Below are positions 54,755 through 63,324 of a DNA stretch of 64,000 nt, piece by piece. Origin of the DNA: Buttiauxella agrestis ATCC 33320. GTDB lineage: Bacteria; Pseudomonadota; Gammaproteobacteria; Enterobacterales; Enterobacteriaceae. The notes under the pieces were generated by a model. It was not told the origin of the DNA and did no database searches. It saw only the letters and a program-made list of their open reading frames with translations. Position numbers and translations under genes: made by a program. Each line of letters starts with the position of its first letter. Position 1 is the first letter of the stretch. The DNA lies in the NCBI GenBank assembly GCA_024169445.1, contig JALKFA010000002.1, positions 88,285 to 152,284 of the forward strand. The letters run 5' to 3'.

Positions 54755-56266
54755 ATGACCCTACACACCTCAGCGGATGTGCTGGCGGAGATTGTCATTC
54801 CTGCCTCTGTCGCCACACTGGTCCATCTGCGCCGGACTGATCCGGCATTGTATATTGCCGACAATTACCGCAACACGGCACACATTCAGGCACTGGTCCG
54901 GGAAATTACCCGCCGGCTGCCGGACATCCCGCTCTCTATTGTCCCGCTCGATGAAATTCACGCCATGAATAAGGGACTCCCGACAGAGGTCCGACTGGAA
55001 CTGACATCACCGCAACGTAAGGTGGTGGCGCTGTTCCGGCAGGCGGTTGAACGAAAAGCATCGGATATTCATCTGGCCATCGGGGAAGACGGGCTGGCCA
55101 TTGTGAAGTTTCGTATCCACGGTGAGCTCTTTAAGGTGGATTCCATGTCTAAGGAGGAAGCTGAAAACATGGCCTCGACAATCATACTTTCCATGTGTGA
55201 CGTCACTGAGGCGCAGTTTAACAGCAGCCGGCCACAGGATGGTCGTATCAAGGCCTCTTACCTGCAGGGCATGAAACTTTTCGGCGCCCGTTACTCCCAC
55301 ACCCCCACGGTTTACGGTATCCATGCGGTGATGCGCCTCATTAAAGATGACAGTGAAAATCCACCGGGTCTGGCTGAACTGGGTTTTCTGGCGGAGCAAC
55401 AGGAGACACTGCAGGACATTCTCAACGTGCCTGAAGGGGTGGTGATCCTGAGTGGCCCTACCGGCTCGGGTAAAAGTGCCACCCTGCGCACGCTGGCATC
55501 CATGTACATGACCCAGCATGACTACCGCAAAAACCTGGTTACCTATGAAGATCCCCCGGAAGGCCGGATCATCGGTGCCGTCCAGTGCCCGATTGTGGCG
55601 GACAAAAACAACCCCGATGAAGTGCTGCGTGTCTGGCGTCAGCTTCTGTCCAACACCCTGCGTATTGACCCGGATGCCATTATGGTCGGGGAAATGCGTG
55701 ATGCCTTCTCGGCTAACTCCTGCGTAACGAATGCCATGACCGGCCACCTGGTGTTATCCACTCTGCACGCCAATGACCCGATTAATATCCTGGAACGCTT
55801 GCTGACGCTGGATGTGCGCCCGGAACTGCTTTCCGACCCGCAGCTGTTTATCGGGCTTATCAGCCAGCGACTGGTCCAGGTGCTGTGCCCGCACTGCCGT
55901 CTGGGCTGGGAAGCGGTACAGAGCACACTGCCTGAGAATGAGAACGCCATGATAAAAGCGAACTGTGATACCGACAGCGTCCGCTTTCGTCACGCAGAGG
56001 GCTGTGAACACTGCGAAGGCGGTGTGGCCGGCCGGCAGGTGGTCGCGGAAATTATCCGTCCGGATGCCCGGTTTATGCAGCGTTATCGCCATGAGGGAAA
56101 ACTGTCTGCCCGAAGTTACTGGCTGCAGCAACCCGGAAGCATTTCCCGTAACGGCCATGTGCTGAAACTCATCAATGCAGGACGCGTCGATCCACGGGCT
56201 GCACAGTCAATCTGCCCGCTGGATGAAGACAGCCGGATGAATATCGCGGAGGTCGTCAATGAATAA
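54755..56266 (+). CDS. pilQ: Pilus assembly ATPase PilQ
   Basis: A 503-residue GspE/PilB-type secretion ATPase. Walker A GPTGSGKSATLRTLA, Walker B IDPDAIMVGEMRD, the aspartate and histidine boxes around TGHLVLSTLHANDPINILER, and a C-terminal cysteine pair set (LCPHCRLGW, GCEHCEGG) for zinc. It powers pilus extension from the cytoplasm. Overlaps pilR by eight bases. Confidence 0.92.
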   Translation: MTLHTSADVLAEIVIPASVATLVHLRRTDPALYIADNYRNTAHIQALVREITRRLPDIPLSIVPLDEIHAMNKGLPTEVRLELTSPQRKVVALFRQAVERKASDIHLAIGEDGLAIVKFRIHGELFKVDSMSKEEAENMASTIILSMCDVTEAQFNSSRPQDGRIKASYLQGMKLFGARYSHTPTVYGIHAVMRLIKDDSENPPGLAELGFLAEQQETLQDILNVPEGVVILSGPTGSGKSATLRTLASMYMTQHDYRKNLVTYEDPPEGRIIGAVQCPIVADKNNPDEVLRVWRQLLSNTLRIDPDAIMVGEMRDAFSANSCVTNAMTGHLVLSTLHANDPINILERLLTLDVRPELLSDPQLFIGLISQRLVQVLCPHCRLGWEAVQSTLPENENAMIKANCDTDSVRFRHAEGCEHCEGGVAGRQVVAEIIRPDARFMQRYRHEGKLSARSYWLQQPGSISRNGHVLKLINAGRVDPRAAQSICPLDEDSRMNIAEVVNE

Positions 56267-57374
56267 TAAGTACGCGGGCCTGCTCGACGAGGTTCGCACC
56301 TCACTCAGGCTGGCCAATCGCTGGATCTACCGAAAAACGTTTTCCACCGGTGACCGGCTGAAACTCTATGAAGAGCTCGGCTTTTTACTGGGTAATAAAT
56401 TACGTCTGAATATCGCACTGGAAAATATGCTGACGACGGCGCGTAACGGTGGAGCATCGGCGGCCCGGGCAGCTGTCTGGCTTGAAGATATTCTGAACGG
56501 GATTAAAAACGGCCAGTCGCTCGACCGGGCACTGGCCGGTTGGGTTCCCCGTGGGGAATGCGCCATCATCAGTTCCGGTGTGCAGGACGGAAAAATGGTG
56601 GAAGCGCTGGAGCGTGCCTCGCTGGTCGTGCGCGGTATCGACGAGATGAAATCCAGCGTCTTCAGCCAGCTGGCTTATCCGTTCACCCTGTTGAGTGTGG
56701 TCGCCGGTCTTCTCATCATGATCAACGATCATTTTCTTCCCCCACTTGAACGCATGTTTGCCCGTGAACTCTGGACCGGGGGAATGTGGTGGCTGGGTGC
56801 CAGTGCCAGCCTGGTCGCGGAACAGGGGCTGTATCTTGCGATTGTCTCCTTTCTGGTGCTGGCGTGGGCCATCTGGTCACTGCCCAATATCACCGGGAAG
56901 GTGCGGCGCGTCCTGGACCACATGATGCCCTGGTCACTGTACCGGGATTTTCAGGGGGTGGTCTTCCTGCTCAATGTGGCCGCCCTGCTTGGGGCGAACG
57001 TGAAAACGCTGGAAGCGCTGAATAAGCTCGCCTCCCATGCCTCGCCCTGGCTACTGGAACGGCTCAATGCCATCCGTCGTCAGGTCAATGCCGGCGACCA
57101 TCTCGGACAGGCGTTGTATCACGCGGGTTATAACTTTCCGTCACGGGAATCCATTAACAAGCTGGTTTTGCTGACGGCCGGTCAGAACAGTGATAACAGC
57201 CAGCTGGTCATCGACCGTTATGCGCAGTACATGCTCAAAAATACCGTGAAAGCGATGAAACGCCGCATCATGCGGCTCTCGATGCTGTGTTTTGCACTGT
57301 GTGGGATTTACATGGTCCTGCTTCTTCTTGTTATTCAGGACCTCAATTCCCTAGCCGACCAGATCGGTCAGTAA
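56259..57374 (+). CDS. pilR: Inner-membrane platform protein PilR
   Basis: A 371-residue GspF-type protein with two cytoplasmic four-helix units (LYEELGFLLGNKLRLNIALE ... ; MPWSLYRDFQGVVFLLNVAA) and membrane helices at about 145-165, 190-212 and 345-367. It transmits ATPase action to the pilin subunits. Standard length and place in the cluster. Confidence 0.9.
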   Translation: MNNKYAGLLDEVRTSLRLANRWIYRKTFSTGDRLKLYEELGFLLGNKLRLNIALENMLTTARNGGASAARAAVWLEDILNGIKNGQSLDRALAGWVPRGECAIISSGVQDGKMVEALERASLVVRGIDEMKSSVFSQLAYPFTLLSVVAGLLIMINDHFLPPLERMFARELWTGGMWWLGASASLVAEQGLYLAIVSFLVLAWAIWSLPNITGKVRRVLDHMMPWSLYRDFQGVVFLLNVAALLGANVKTLEALNKLASHASPWLLERLNAIRRQVNAGDHLGQALYHAGYNFPSRESINKLVLLTAGQNSDNSQLVIDRYAQYMLKNTVKAMKRRIMRLSMLCFALCGIYMVLLLLVIQDLNSLADQIGQ

Positions 57375-57466
57375 CCCTCTTCTTCATCCCGCCGCAGGGT
57401 GGTCTGCAAAGACCGCTCCGGGCTTCTTCGCGGCCAATGCCGCACTGTAAATACAAGGAAAACATC

Positions 57467-58048
57467 ATGAGTGACTTTTCTACTCAATCCGCCGTAAGAG
57501 TACACCGAGGTGTGCTCTCCCTTGAGATGGTGATTGTGCTGGCCGTCATCGCCATTGCCGCCATCACTATCTTCCTGAATGCAGGAGGACTGTTCGGGAA
57601 AAACGACATTAATGCCGAAATGTCCAATACCCAGGAGATTGCGGTCAATACCCGCCGCCTTCTGAAAGATAACGGTCAGTACACGTTTAACAGCGCCACC
57701 GATATGACCGGGATACTGATCAAATTCGGCGGCGCGCCGGGGTCAATGGCGGTGATTGGTGAAAGAGACAGCGGCACGGCCACCCTGCAGAACATCTGGA
57801 GCGGCAGCGTGACCGTTGAACCAACGGCGGCAGCCGGGGGTAAAACAGGTTTCACCGTGACCTACAATCTGGTGCCGATGACGGCCTGTACTACGCTGGC
57901 GTCTAAGTTGTCCCAGTCCTTCGGGGAAACGGCCATTAATGGCAGCAAGACCGTCGGTATTGTTAACTCGGCCACCGCAGGGGCTCAGTGTACAAAAGAT
58001 AACGGATCTACCGGCACCAACACCCTCCGCTTTAGCAGCATGACCTGA
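57467..58048 (+). CDS. pilS: Major type IVB prepilin PilS
   Basis: The start is taken at the ATG at 57467 after ACAAGGAAAACATC, not the earlier in-frame GTG-type start at 57287, which overlaps pilR. The 193-residue product has a leader of 18-20 residues ending HRG, then the hydrophobic helix VLSLEMVIVLAVIAIAAITI with the glutamate needed for assembly. The C-terminal domain has two cysteines (MTACTTLAS, AGAQCTKDN) that likely form the pilin disulfide. PilU would cut the leader. Confidence 0.9.
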   Translation: MSDFSTQSAVRVHRGVLSLEMVIVLAVIAIAAITIFLNAGGLFGKNDINAEMSNTQEIAVNTRRLLKDNGQYTFNSATDMTGILIKFGGAPGSMAVIGERDSGTATLQNIWSGSVTVEPTAAAGGKTGFTVTYNLVPMTACTTLASKLSQSFGETAINGSKTVGIVNSATAGAQCTKDNGSTGTNTLRFSSMT

Positions 58049-58096
58049 CAACTCACCACGCGGACAGACGCTGTTCTGTCCGCCGGAGACTCTGCC

Positions 58097-58576
58097 ATGA
58101 ACATCATTTTCGGGGCGCTGACGACGCTGCTCCTGACCGCTGTCATGTCGTTACCCGCCCAGGCATTTTGTTTTAACGAGGCCGGCGCCCGTTACCAGAT
58201 AGACCCCCGACTCCTGCAGGCGATTGCCCGACAGGAAAGCGGCATGAACCCCAGGGCCGTCAACATTAACCGTGACAAGACCGGGAAGGTGCTCAGTCGG
58301 GATTACGGCATCATGCAGGTCAATGACACCCATGTCCCCAGACTCATCCGGATGGGTGCACTGAAGTCAAAAGAAGAACTGCTGACCAATCCCTGCCTGA
58401 ATGTGCAAATCGGTGCCTGGGTGCTGGCCAATCACCTTCAGGTGTGTGGCATCAGCTGGTCATGTCTGGGCTCGTATAACGCCGGGTTTGCCACCACACA
58501 GACACAGGAAACGCGCCGCATGAACTACGCCCGGAAAATCTATGACCGGTATCGCCGGGAACTGGGTCAGGGGTAG
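58097..58576 (+). CDS. pilT: Lytic transglycosylase PilT
   Basis: A 159-residue periplasmic enzyme: signal peptide to about residue 22 (LTAVMSLPAQAF), then an SLT-type domain with catalytic glutamate in QAIARQESGMNPRAVN, DYGIMQVNDTHV and SCLGSYNAGFATT. It opens peptidoglycan for the pilus. It is not the retraction ATPase that bears the same name in type IVa systems. Confidence 0.9.
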   Translation: MNIIFGALTTLLLTAVMSLPAQAFCFNEAGARYQIDPRLLQAIARQESGMNPRAVNINRDKTGKVLSRDYGIMQVNDTHVPRLIRMGALKSKEELLTNPCLNVQIGAWVLANHLQVCGISWSCLGSYNAGFATTQTQETRRMNYARKIYDRYRRELGQG

Positions 58577-58578
58577 CC

Positions 58579-59217
58579 ATGAATGACCTGCTGTTTTTCA
58601 TCACCTGCCTGTTGTTGCTGTATGGCGCAGGCCTCTGCGTCCTGTGGCTCACTGCCCGCTACATTGCGCGGGCAGAAAACGGGGCCTTACCTGAGTTACC
58701 GCAGCGAGCGTTCCTGCTGGGAATGTGGCTGACCTTATGTGTTGCGGTACTCGGGGCAGGACTGGCGGGATTACTGGCCCCCTCACAACAAGTCAGGGCG
58801 CTGTTGGTCGGCGCCTGGTGTCTGGCGCTCGCGTCTTTAGATCTGGCCCGCTTCTGGTTGCCGTTTGCGTTCACCGCACCGATGGCCATTACCGGTGCCG
58901 TGTTTTCCCTGCTGCTGATACCCGACCGGGGAGCCAGTCAGTTAGTGGCAGAAAGCTTGTGTCTGTTTTTCCCGCTGCTGTGGATACGCCAGATTGCCGG
59001 TCGGTTCACCGGGCATGAAATGTTTGGACTCGGGGATATCTGGCTGATAACGGCACTGGTGATGTGGTATCCGCTGCAGGATGTCCTCCTGGTCACGCTT
59101 CTGGCGTTACTGATTGCTTTGCCGGCCGCCTGGCGACAACGCTATCTGCCGTTTGGTCCGTTTCTCTGCCTGTTCGCCGCGCTGCCGGCGTTCATCTCAC
59201 TACAGGAAGTCTTATGA
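58579..59217 (+). CDS. pilU: Prepilin peptidase PilU
   Basis: A 212-residue aspartic membrane peptidase with about seven helices. Active-site aspartates are in LASLDLARFWLP (about residue 78) and MFGLGDIWLI (about 150), preceding the usual G-x-G-D motif. It lacks the N-terminal methylase half, as in R64 PilU. It cuts PilS and PilV leaders. The stop overlaps the pilV ATG. Confidence 0.88.
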   Translation: MNDLLFFITCLLLLYGAGLCVLWLTARYIARAENGALPELPQRAFLLGMWLTLCVAVLGAGLAGLLAPSQQVRALLVGAWCLALASLDLARFWLPFAFTAPMAITGAVFSLLLIPDRGASQLVAESLCLFFPLLWIRQIAGRFTGHEMFGLGDIWLITALVMWYPLQDVLLVTLLALLIALPAAWRQRYLPFGPFLCLFAALPAFISLQEVL

Positions 59218-60551
59218 AAACGAAAAAAATCCATCGCGGCATTCTGAGTATTGAAGTGGCCATTGCGCTGGTTGTGGTGATGTTTGCCAGTATCTTTGGC
59301 CTCAACCGTTACAGCCAGTATGTCGATGAGCTGGAATGGGCGGTGCAGGCCAGGCACATGAATGCCATCACCACAGCGGCCAAAAGCTACATTCGCGATA
59401 ACCGGGACTCGCTGGTCAGCCAGGTTTCCGGCGGCGGTACCGTGAAGCTCACCGGAACGCAGCTGCAACAGGCGGGCTATCTGCCTGATGGCTTTTCGCT
59501 GAGAAACTCGGCCTCCCAGACCTTTGAAGTGGCAATCACACGCAATCTGAAAGCCACGCAAAAACTGATGGCCTTCGTCTTTACCCGGGGCGGCACCGCG
59601 ATACCTTATAAAGGTATGCGCTTTATCTCCCAGACCATGGAAGGCTCCGGCGGGTATATCCCGACAGCCAATCAGGCAGAAGGCGCAAATGGCTCCTGGA
59701 AATTCAACCTGGGCAGCTACGGCCTGACCGGTGAAGCCGGTCGACTGGCAAGCTTTCTATCCTCGGATGTCCTCGGTACAGATGATCAGGAAAGTGACCG
59801 CCTGTATCGCTATGCCATTACGAGCCGACCGGAACTGAACCGGATGCACGCGGCCATCGATATGAACGGGAATAACCTGAACAACACCGGCACCCTGAAT
59901 GCGCAGGCGGGGAATTTCTCCGGAAACGTGAACGCTCAGAACGGGGGCTTTACGGGCAATGTCACTGGCCAGAATGGTTCGTTCTCCGGAAGTGTGTCGG
60001 CGCCGACCGTCACGGCCAACAACCTGAATGCACAAACAACCCGCACCGCCGGGGAAACCTATACCGGCGGCTGGTACAGAACCACGGGGGATACAGGCTG
60101 GTACAGTGAAAAACACGGTGGTGGCCTGTATATGTCAGACAGCCAGTGGATCAGAAGCTATGGAAACAAAGGCATTTATACCGGCGGGCAGGTCCAGGCT
60201 GGCTCAGTACAGTCCAACGGTCCCATTGTGGCGTCCGGCACCCTTCAGGCAAACGGCCGGGCCACGCTGGGAGAGTTTTTAAAGATTGAAGGTCGGGGAA
60301 CAGCAGGCGCCTGGTGCCCATCAAACGGGCTGATAGGTCTCGATGCAGCGGGTGGCATACTTTCCTGTCAATCCGGTGTGTGGAAAGGGGGCGACGCATC
60401 ACTCAAACAACGCGAATGTACTCAGATCGGAAACTGGAGTGGACGCGACTTTACGGAGCATCGCTGTCCAGTCGGTTGGTATGCCGCCGGGCTGAAATTT
60501 ACCGGCCATCAAAAAAATGAATCGGCTTACGTCATTACGTGCTGTCACTGA
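59214..60551 (+). CDS. pilV: Minor pilin/tip adhesin PilV with a fixed C-terminus
   Basis: The ATG at 59214 overlaps the pilU stop. The 445-residue product has a prepilin leader (MKTKKIHRG) and helix ILSIEVAIALVVVMFASIFG, a shufflon-type constant region, and low-complexity repeats at about 220-270 (NLNNTGTLNAQAGNFSGNV, NGGFTGNVTGQNGSFSGSV). A cysteine-containing C-terminal domain of about 60 residues follows (CTQIGNWSGRDFTEHRCPVG, VITCCH). In R64 this last part is swapped by a shufflon to choose recipient cells. Here only one sfx-like site is visible, at the constant/variable junction, and neither alternative segments nor an rci recombinase follow. The adhesin is probably locked. Confidence 0.88.
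   Translation: MKTKKIHRGILSIEVAIALVVVMFASIFGLNRYSQYVDELEWAVQARHMNAITTAAKSYIRDNRDSLVSQVSGGGTVKLTGTQLQQAGYLPDGFSLRNSASQTFEVAITRNLKATQKLMAFVFTRGGTAIPYKGMRFISQTMEGSGGYIPTANQAEGANGSWKFNLGSYGLTGEAGRLASFLSSDVLGTDDQESDRLYRYAITSRPELNRMHAAIDMNGNNLNNTGTLNAQAGNFSGNVNAQNGGFTGNVTGQNGSFSGSVSAPTVTANNLNAQTTRTAGETYTGGWYRTTGDTGWYSEKHGGGLYMSDSQWIRSYGNKGIYTGGQVQAGSVQSNGPIVASGTLQANGRATLGEFLKIEGRGTAGAWCPSNGLIGLDAAGGILSCQSGVWKGGDASLKQRECTQIGNWSGRDFTEHRCPVGWYAAGLKFTGHQKNESAYVITCCH
60365..60383 (+). other. Single shufflon (sfx)-like site in pilV
   Basis: CTGTCAATCCGGTGTGTGG matches the R64 sfx repeat (GTGCCAATCCGGTNNNTGG, from memory) at all but two defined positions, exactly at the codons CQSGVW that join constant and variable parts of PilV. 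Confidence 0.6.
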
Positions 60552-60667
60552 CTGTCCATTTTTAAGCAGTCGATACGCTGTCAGGAAAACGTCAGATTCA
60601 GTTCGCCTCTGTTAATCACAGCGCCGGCCTGCGCGCCGGCATCTCATACTATTTCACGGATTTCACC

Positions 60668-61120
60668 ATGAAACGACACGTACTCGCGGCGCTGTTGCCG
60701 CTGCTTGCTGGCTGTCAGTCGGCACCCGTCAACAGCCTGCCCTCCACTCCCGACGCACTCCAGCAAGCCACCCAGGAACGCCAGACGGATATGTACCGGT
60801 TGCATCAGGCTGGGGTGATTAATCAGATATCCCCCACCGTGCCAGGCCACATCACGGCAAACAGCCAGCGGATCACGTTGTCGTGGGATGGCGATGCTGT
60901 GGAGTTGCTTAACACGCTGGCCAGACAGCGGGGATATCGCCTGGTGTATTCAGGCACTCGCCTGCCCTTACCCGTCAATATTTACGTGACGGACATGACC
61001 TTTAACCAGGTGCTGGATTTGATACGGGTACAGACGGGCTGGCGCGCCACACTCAGCCAGAACGGCATCGAGCTGCGCCTGAATTTTTCTCTGCCAGATA
61101 AAGGGGATCGCACCGTATGA
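60668..61120 (+). CDS. traH: TraH lipoprotein (DotD-like)
   Basis: A 150-residue outer-membrane lipoprotein: lipobox PLLAGC (cysteine about 16), a flexible stretch, and a C-terminal secretin-N0-like domain (AVELLNTLARQRGYRLVYSG, VLDLIRVQTGWRATLSQNG). It corresponds to DotD of Legionella type IVB secretion and TraH of I-complex plasmids, where DotC, DotD and DotH form the outer-membrane core. It opens the tra operon, 117 bases after pilV. Confidence 0.88.
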   Translation: MKRHVLAALLPLLAGCQSAPVNSLPSTPDALQQATQERQTDMYRLHQAGVINQISPTVPGHITANSQRITLSWDGDAVELLNTLARQRGYRLVYSGTRLPLPVNIYVTDMTFNQVLDLIRVQTGWRATLSQNGIELRLNFSLPDKGDRTV

Positions 61121-61899
61121 AGCGCTATCTGTTAGTCGCCTTTCTGCTCGGCGTTGCCCTGCCGGGTCTGGCAGCAGAGGCGCCCCCGGATATCTCGGTC
61201 TATCTCAATCCTGAGAAGAATGATTTCAACGGGCTGAGCGAAACAGAATGGCAGATGATTAATGATGCCGGACACACCGTCGGATTCCAGGGGGGAAAAG
61301 CACAGCGGGCATTTGAGCTTCGTCAGGCGCTGACGAACCGCGACGATGTGCTGAGCCGGACTTATGATTTTCGCCCACTCATCAGCCGCCAGGGTTATCT
61401 GCCCCCGGTGATTGTGACCGCGAAAGACACCGCCCACATCACGCCTGACCAGATACGCACGGCATACCGCACTTATAACATTCTGTCTCCGGCCCGTTTT
61501 GTCAGTAACCCGCCGGGCTGGCGCACCTGGTTGCTGACCGGCCTTGCCGTGCAACCTGAACGACCAGACCCGGGCGTTATCCCGAAAAACAGCAAAGAGC
61601 GTGACGTCTGGCAGGCTGCAATCCGCACCGGCTGGGATGAAGGACGGCAAAGTGCTGACCGCACGCTGGAGTCCAACTTTAACCGCCTGACGCGTGATTA
61701 CACCGGGATGCTGCGTTATTCGACGCTACGCCAGCAGGGCATGATCACCGCACCAGATGTGAAGGAATCTCAGCAGACCGTGACCGGGTCGCAAGACGAG
61801 CTGATGCTCGGAGACAAGGTGAAACAGATCCAGAAACACAGTGGTTTCGTGCTGGATAAAAAAGCCTGGAAACCTTCGGTACGTAAGGAGAGCCAGTGA
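61117..61899 (+). CDS. traI: TraI (DotC-like) core-complex protein
   Basis: A 260-residue protein with a cleavable signal (YLLVAFLLGVALPGLAAEAP). It matches DotC/TraI of type IVB systems in size, order and the motif RTYDFRPLI ... PPVIVTAKDTAHITPDQIRT. DotC is usually a lipoprotein; no lipobox cysteine is present here, so it would be a soluble periplasmic form. Coupled to traH (ATGA) and to traJ. Confidence 0.85.
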   Translation: MKRYLLVAFLLGVALPGLAAEAPPDISVYLNPEKNDFNGLSETEWQMINDAGHTVGFQGGKAQRAFELRQALTNRDDVLSRTYDFRPLISRQGYLPPVIVTAKDTAHITPDQIRTAYRTYNILSPARFVSNPPGWRTWLLTGLAVQPERPDPGVIPKNSKERDVWQAAIRTGWDEGRQSADRTLESNFNRLTRDYTGMLRYSTLRQQGMITAPDVKESQQTVTGSQDELMLGDKVKQIQKHSGFVLDKKAWKPSVRKESQ

Positions 61900-63056
61900 C
61901 ATTTGAACCCTTCGATTTTCATGCATACGGCGGGCTGAACAGCGAAACATTCTGTCAGTTCCTGGTCCATTGCGCCCGACACAATGTGTCAGACATCTTT
62001 ATTCAGGGCGGCGGACCGCTGGTTGTGGATGTGTATGGCCGCAAAGTCAGAGCCAGTGTCTTCCGGGTCGAACCTCCTCAGTTACAACGCCTGATGGATG
62101 AAGTGTTTTCCGAACAAATTAAAGGAGAGCTGAAGGCCGGTCGGGGTATCGACCGCACCCTGCAGCTGACCGGCGATATGGCCCAGCGACACGGACTGGC
62201 GCGCGGGGAACGGCTGCGTTTTCGCTGCAACTTCGTGCAGGCCACCATCGGGGATTACGACACGGTGCCGGCCCTGACCCTGCGAACCATTCCAACCGTG
62301 ATACCGGCACTGGAATCGCTGGGCCTTGAAGCCGATTTGTTTCCCGCCCTGCTGCCGCATAAAGGTATCGGCCTGGTGGTCGGTGAAACCGGCTCCGGAA
62401 AATCGACGCTGCTGGCGGCGATTTATCAGTACTGCGCCCTGAATGATCCGGACCGCAAAATCGTGACCGCAGAAGATCCGATTGAGTTCCTGCTCAATTT
62501 CCCCGGTGCGGTACTGATGCCGGAGCAGTCAGAAATTGGCCGCGATATCCCGACCTTTGCCGAACACCTGCGCCTGACCCTGCGTCGTGCGCCTGGCGTT
62601 ATCGGCGTGGGCGAAATCAGGGACCCGGAAACACTCAGTGGTGCCGTGATGAATGGTCAGTCCGGTCACCTGTGCTTATCCACCATGCACACCAACTCAC
62701 CCGGGGAAACCATTCCCCGTGCCCTGATGCTGGTTCCGGAAGGGCAACGTGAAGCCATGGCCGGCAACCTGCTGAGCAACCTGCAGTACGTCATTGCCCA
62801 GCGGCTGCTGCGCACCACCAACGGCAAACGTCAGGCGGTACGTGAGTATCTGGTGTTTGACGACCACGTCCGTCACGAACTGGGGAAACTGCCTTATACC
62901 CAGTGGCGAAACTGGATTGATAACCATCTGGCAGGACTCGGACGCCGCATGAGTGACATCGCCTGGCGTTTATATCGTGAGGCACAGATTGACCGTCGGG
63001 AATTACTGACGGTGATAAGCGAGCGGGAAATAGCACGGAGGGAAGCCACAACATGA
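61896..63056 (+). CDS. traJ: TraJ secretion ATPase (DotB-like)
   Basis: A 386-residue PilT/VirB11-like ATPase of the type IVB transfer system. Walker A VVGETGSGKSTLLAAIYQY, Asp box KIVTAEDPIEFLL, Walker B VIGVGEIRDPETLSG and His box GHLCLSTMHTNSPGETIPRA are intact. It energises the transfer apparatus. GTG start at 61896, overlapping traI by four bases. Confidence 0.92.
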   Translation: MTFEPFDFHAYGGLNSETFCQFLVHCARHNVSDIFIQGGGPLVVDVYGRKVRASVFRVEPPQLQRLMDEVFSEQIKGELKAGRGIDRTLQLTGDMAQRHGLARGERLRFRCNFVQATIGDYDTVPALTLRTIPTVIPALESLGLEADLFPALLPHKGIGLVVGETGSGKSTLLAAIYQYCALNDPDRKIVTAEDPIEFLLNFPGAVLMPEQSEIGRDIPTFAEHLRLTLRRAPGVIGVGEIRDPETLSGAVMNGQSGHLCLSTMHTNSPGETIPRALMLVPEGQREAMAGNLLSNLQYVIAQRLLRTTNGKRQAVREYLVFDDHVRHELGKLPYTQWRNWIDNHLAGLGRRMSDIAWRLYREAQIDRRELLTVISEREIARREATT

Positions 63057-63313
63057 ATATCTGCCCCTGGCGGGACGCAGGCAGGCGCCTGGAAGTCTTC
63101 GGCATTCCGGTGATGATGTTTTCGCTCTATCTGGCCTGGTTTCAGTGGCCCGAAACGATGACGCTGTGGATAGTCACTGCCCTTATCGCCTTCTTTAAAG
63201 TCATCTCTATTTTTGGTTTCACCCTGACGGTGCTCTGGCAGCGTCTTATCTACCGCCTGCGTGGCCAGCGTCTGTCCGGTCGCCCGTGGTGGTATCGCAA
63301 GTTCTTTGAATAA
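63053..63313 (+). CDS. traK: TraK inner-membrane protein (IcmT-like)
   Basis: An 86-residue protein with two membrane helices (residues about 15-33 and 38-62) and the conserved basic-aromatic tail RPWWYRKFFE of the IcmT/TraK family, part of the type IVB inner-membrane assembly. Coupled to traJ by an ATGA overlap. Confidence 0.88.
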   Translation: MNICPWRDAGRRLEVFGIPVMMFSLYLAWFQWPETMTLWIVTALIAFFKVISIFGFTLTVLWQRLIYRLRGQRLSGRPWWYRKFFE

Positions 63314-63324
63314 CGGAGGTCGTC

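Noticed and set aside
55007-55747. 246-codon minus-strand frame inside pilQ
   Set aside because: Opposite-strand shadow of a clear ATPase gene; histidine- and arginine-rich make-up typical of antisense frames in GC-rich genes.
59064-59213. Upstream extension of pilV
   Set aside because: It would overlap pilU by 150 bases and precede the prepilin leader; the ATG at 59214 gives the proper leader length and the usual four-base overlap.
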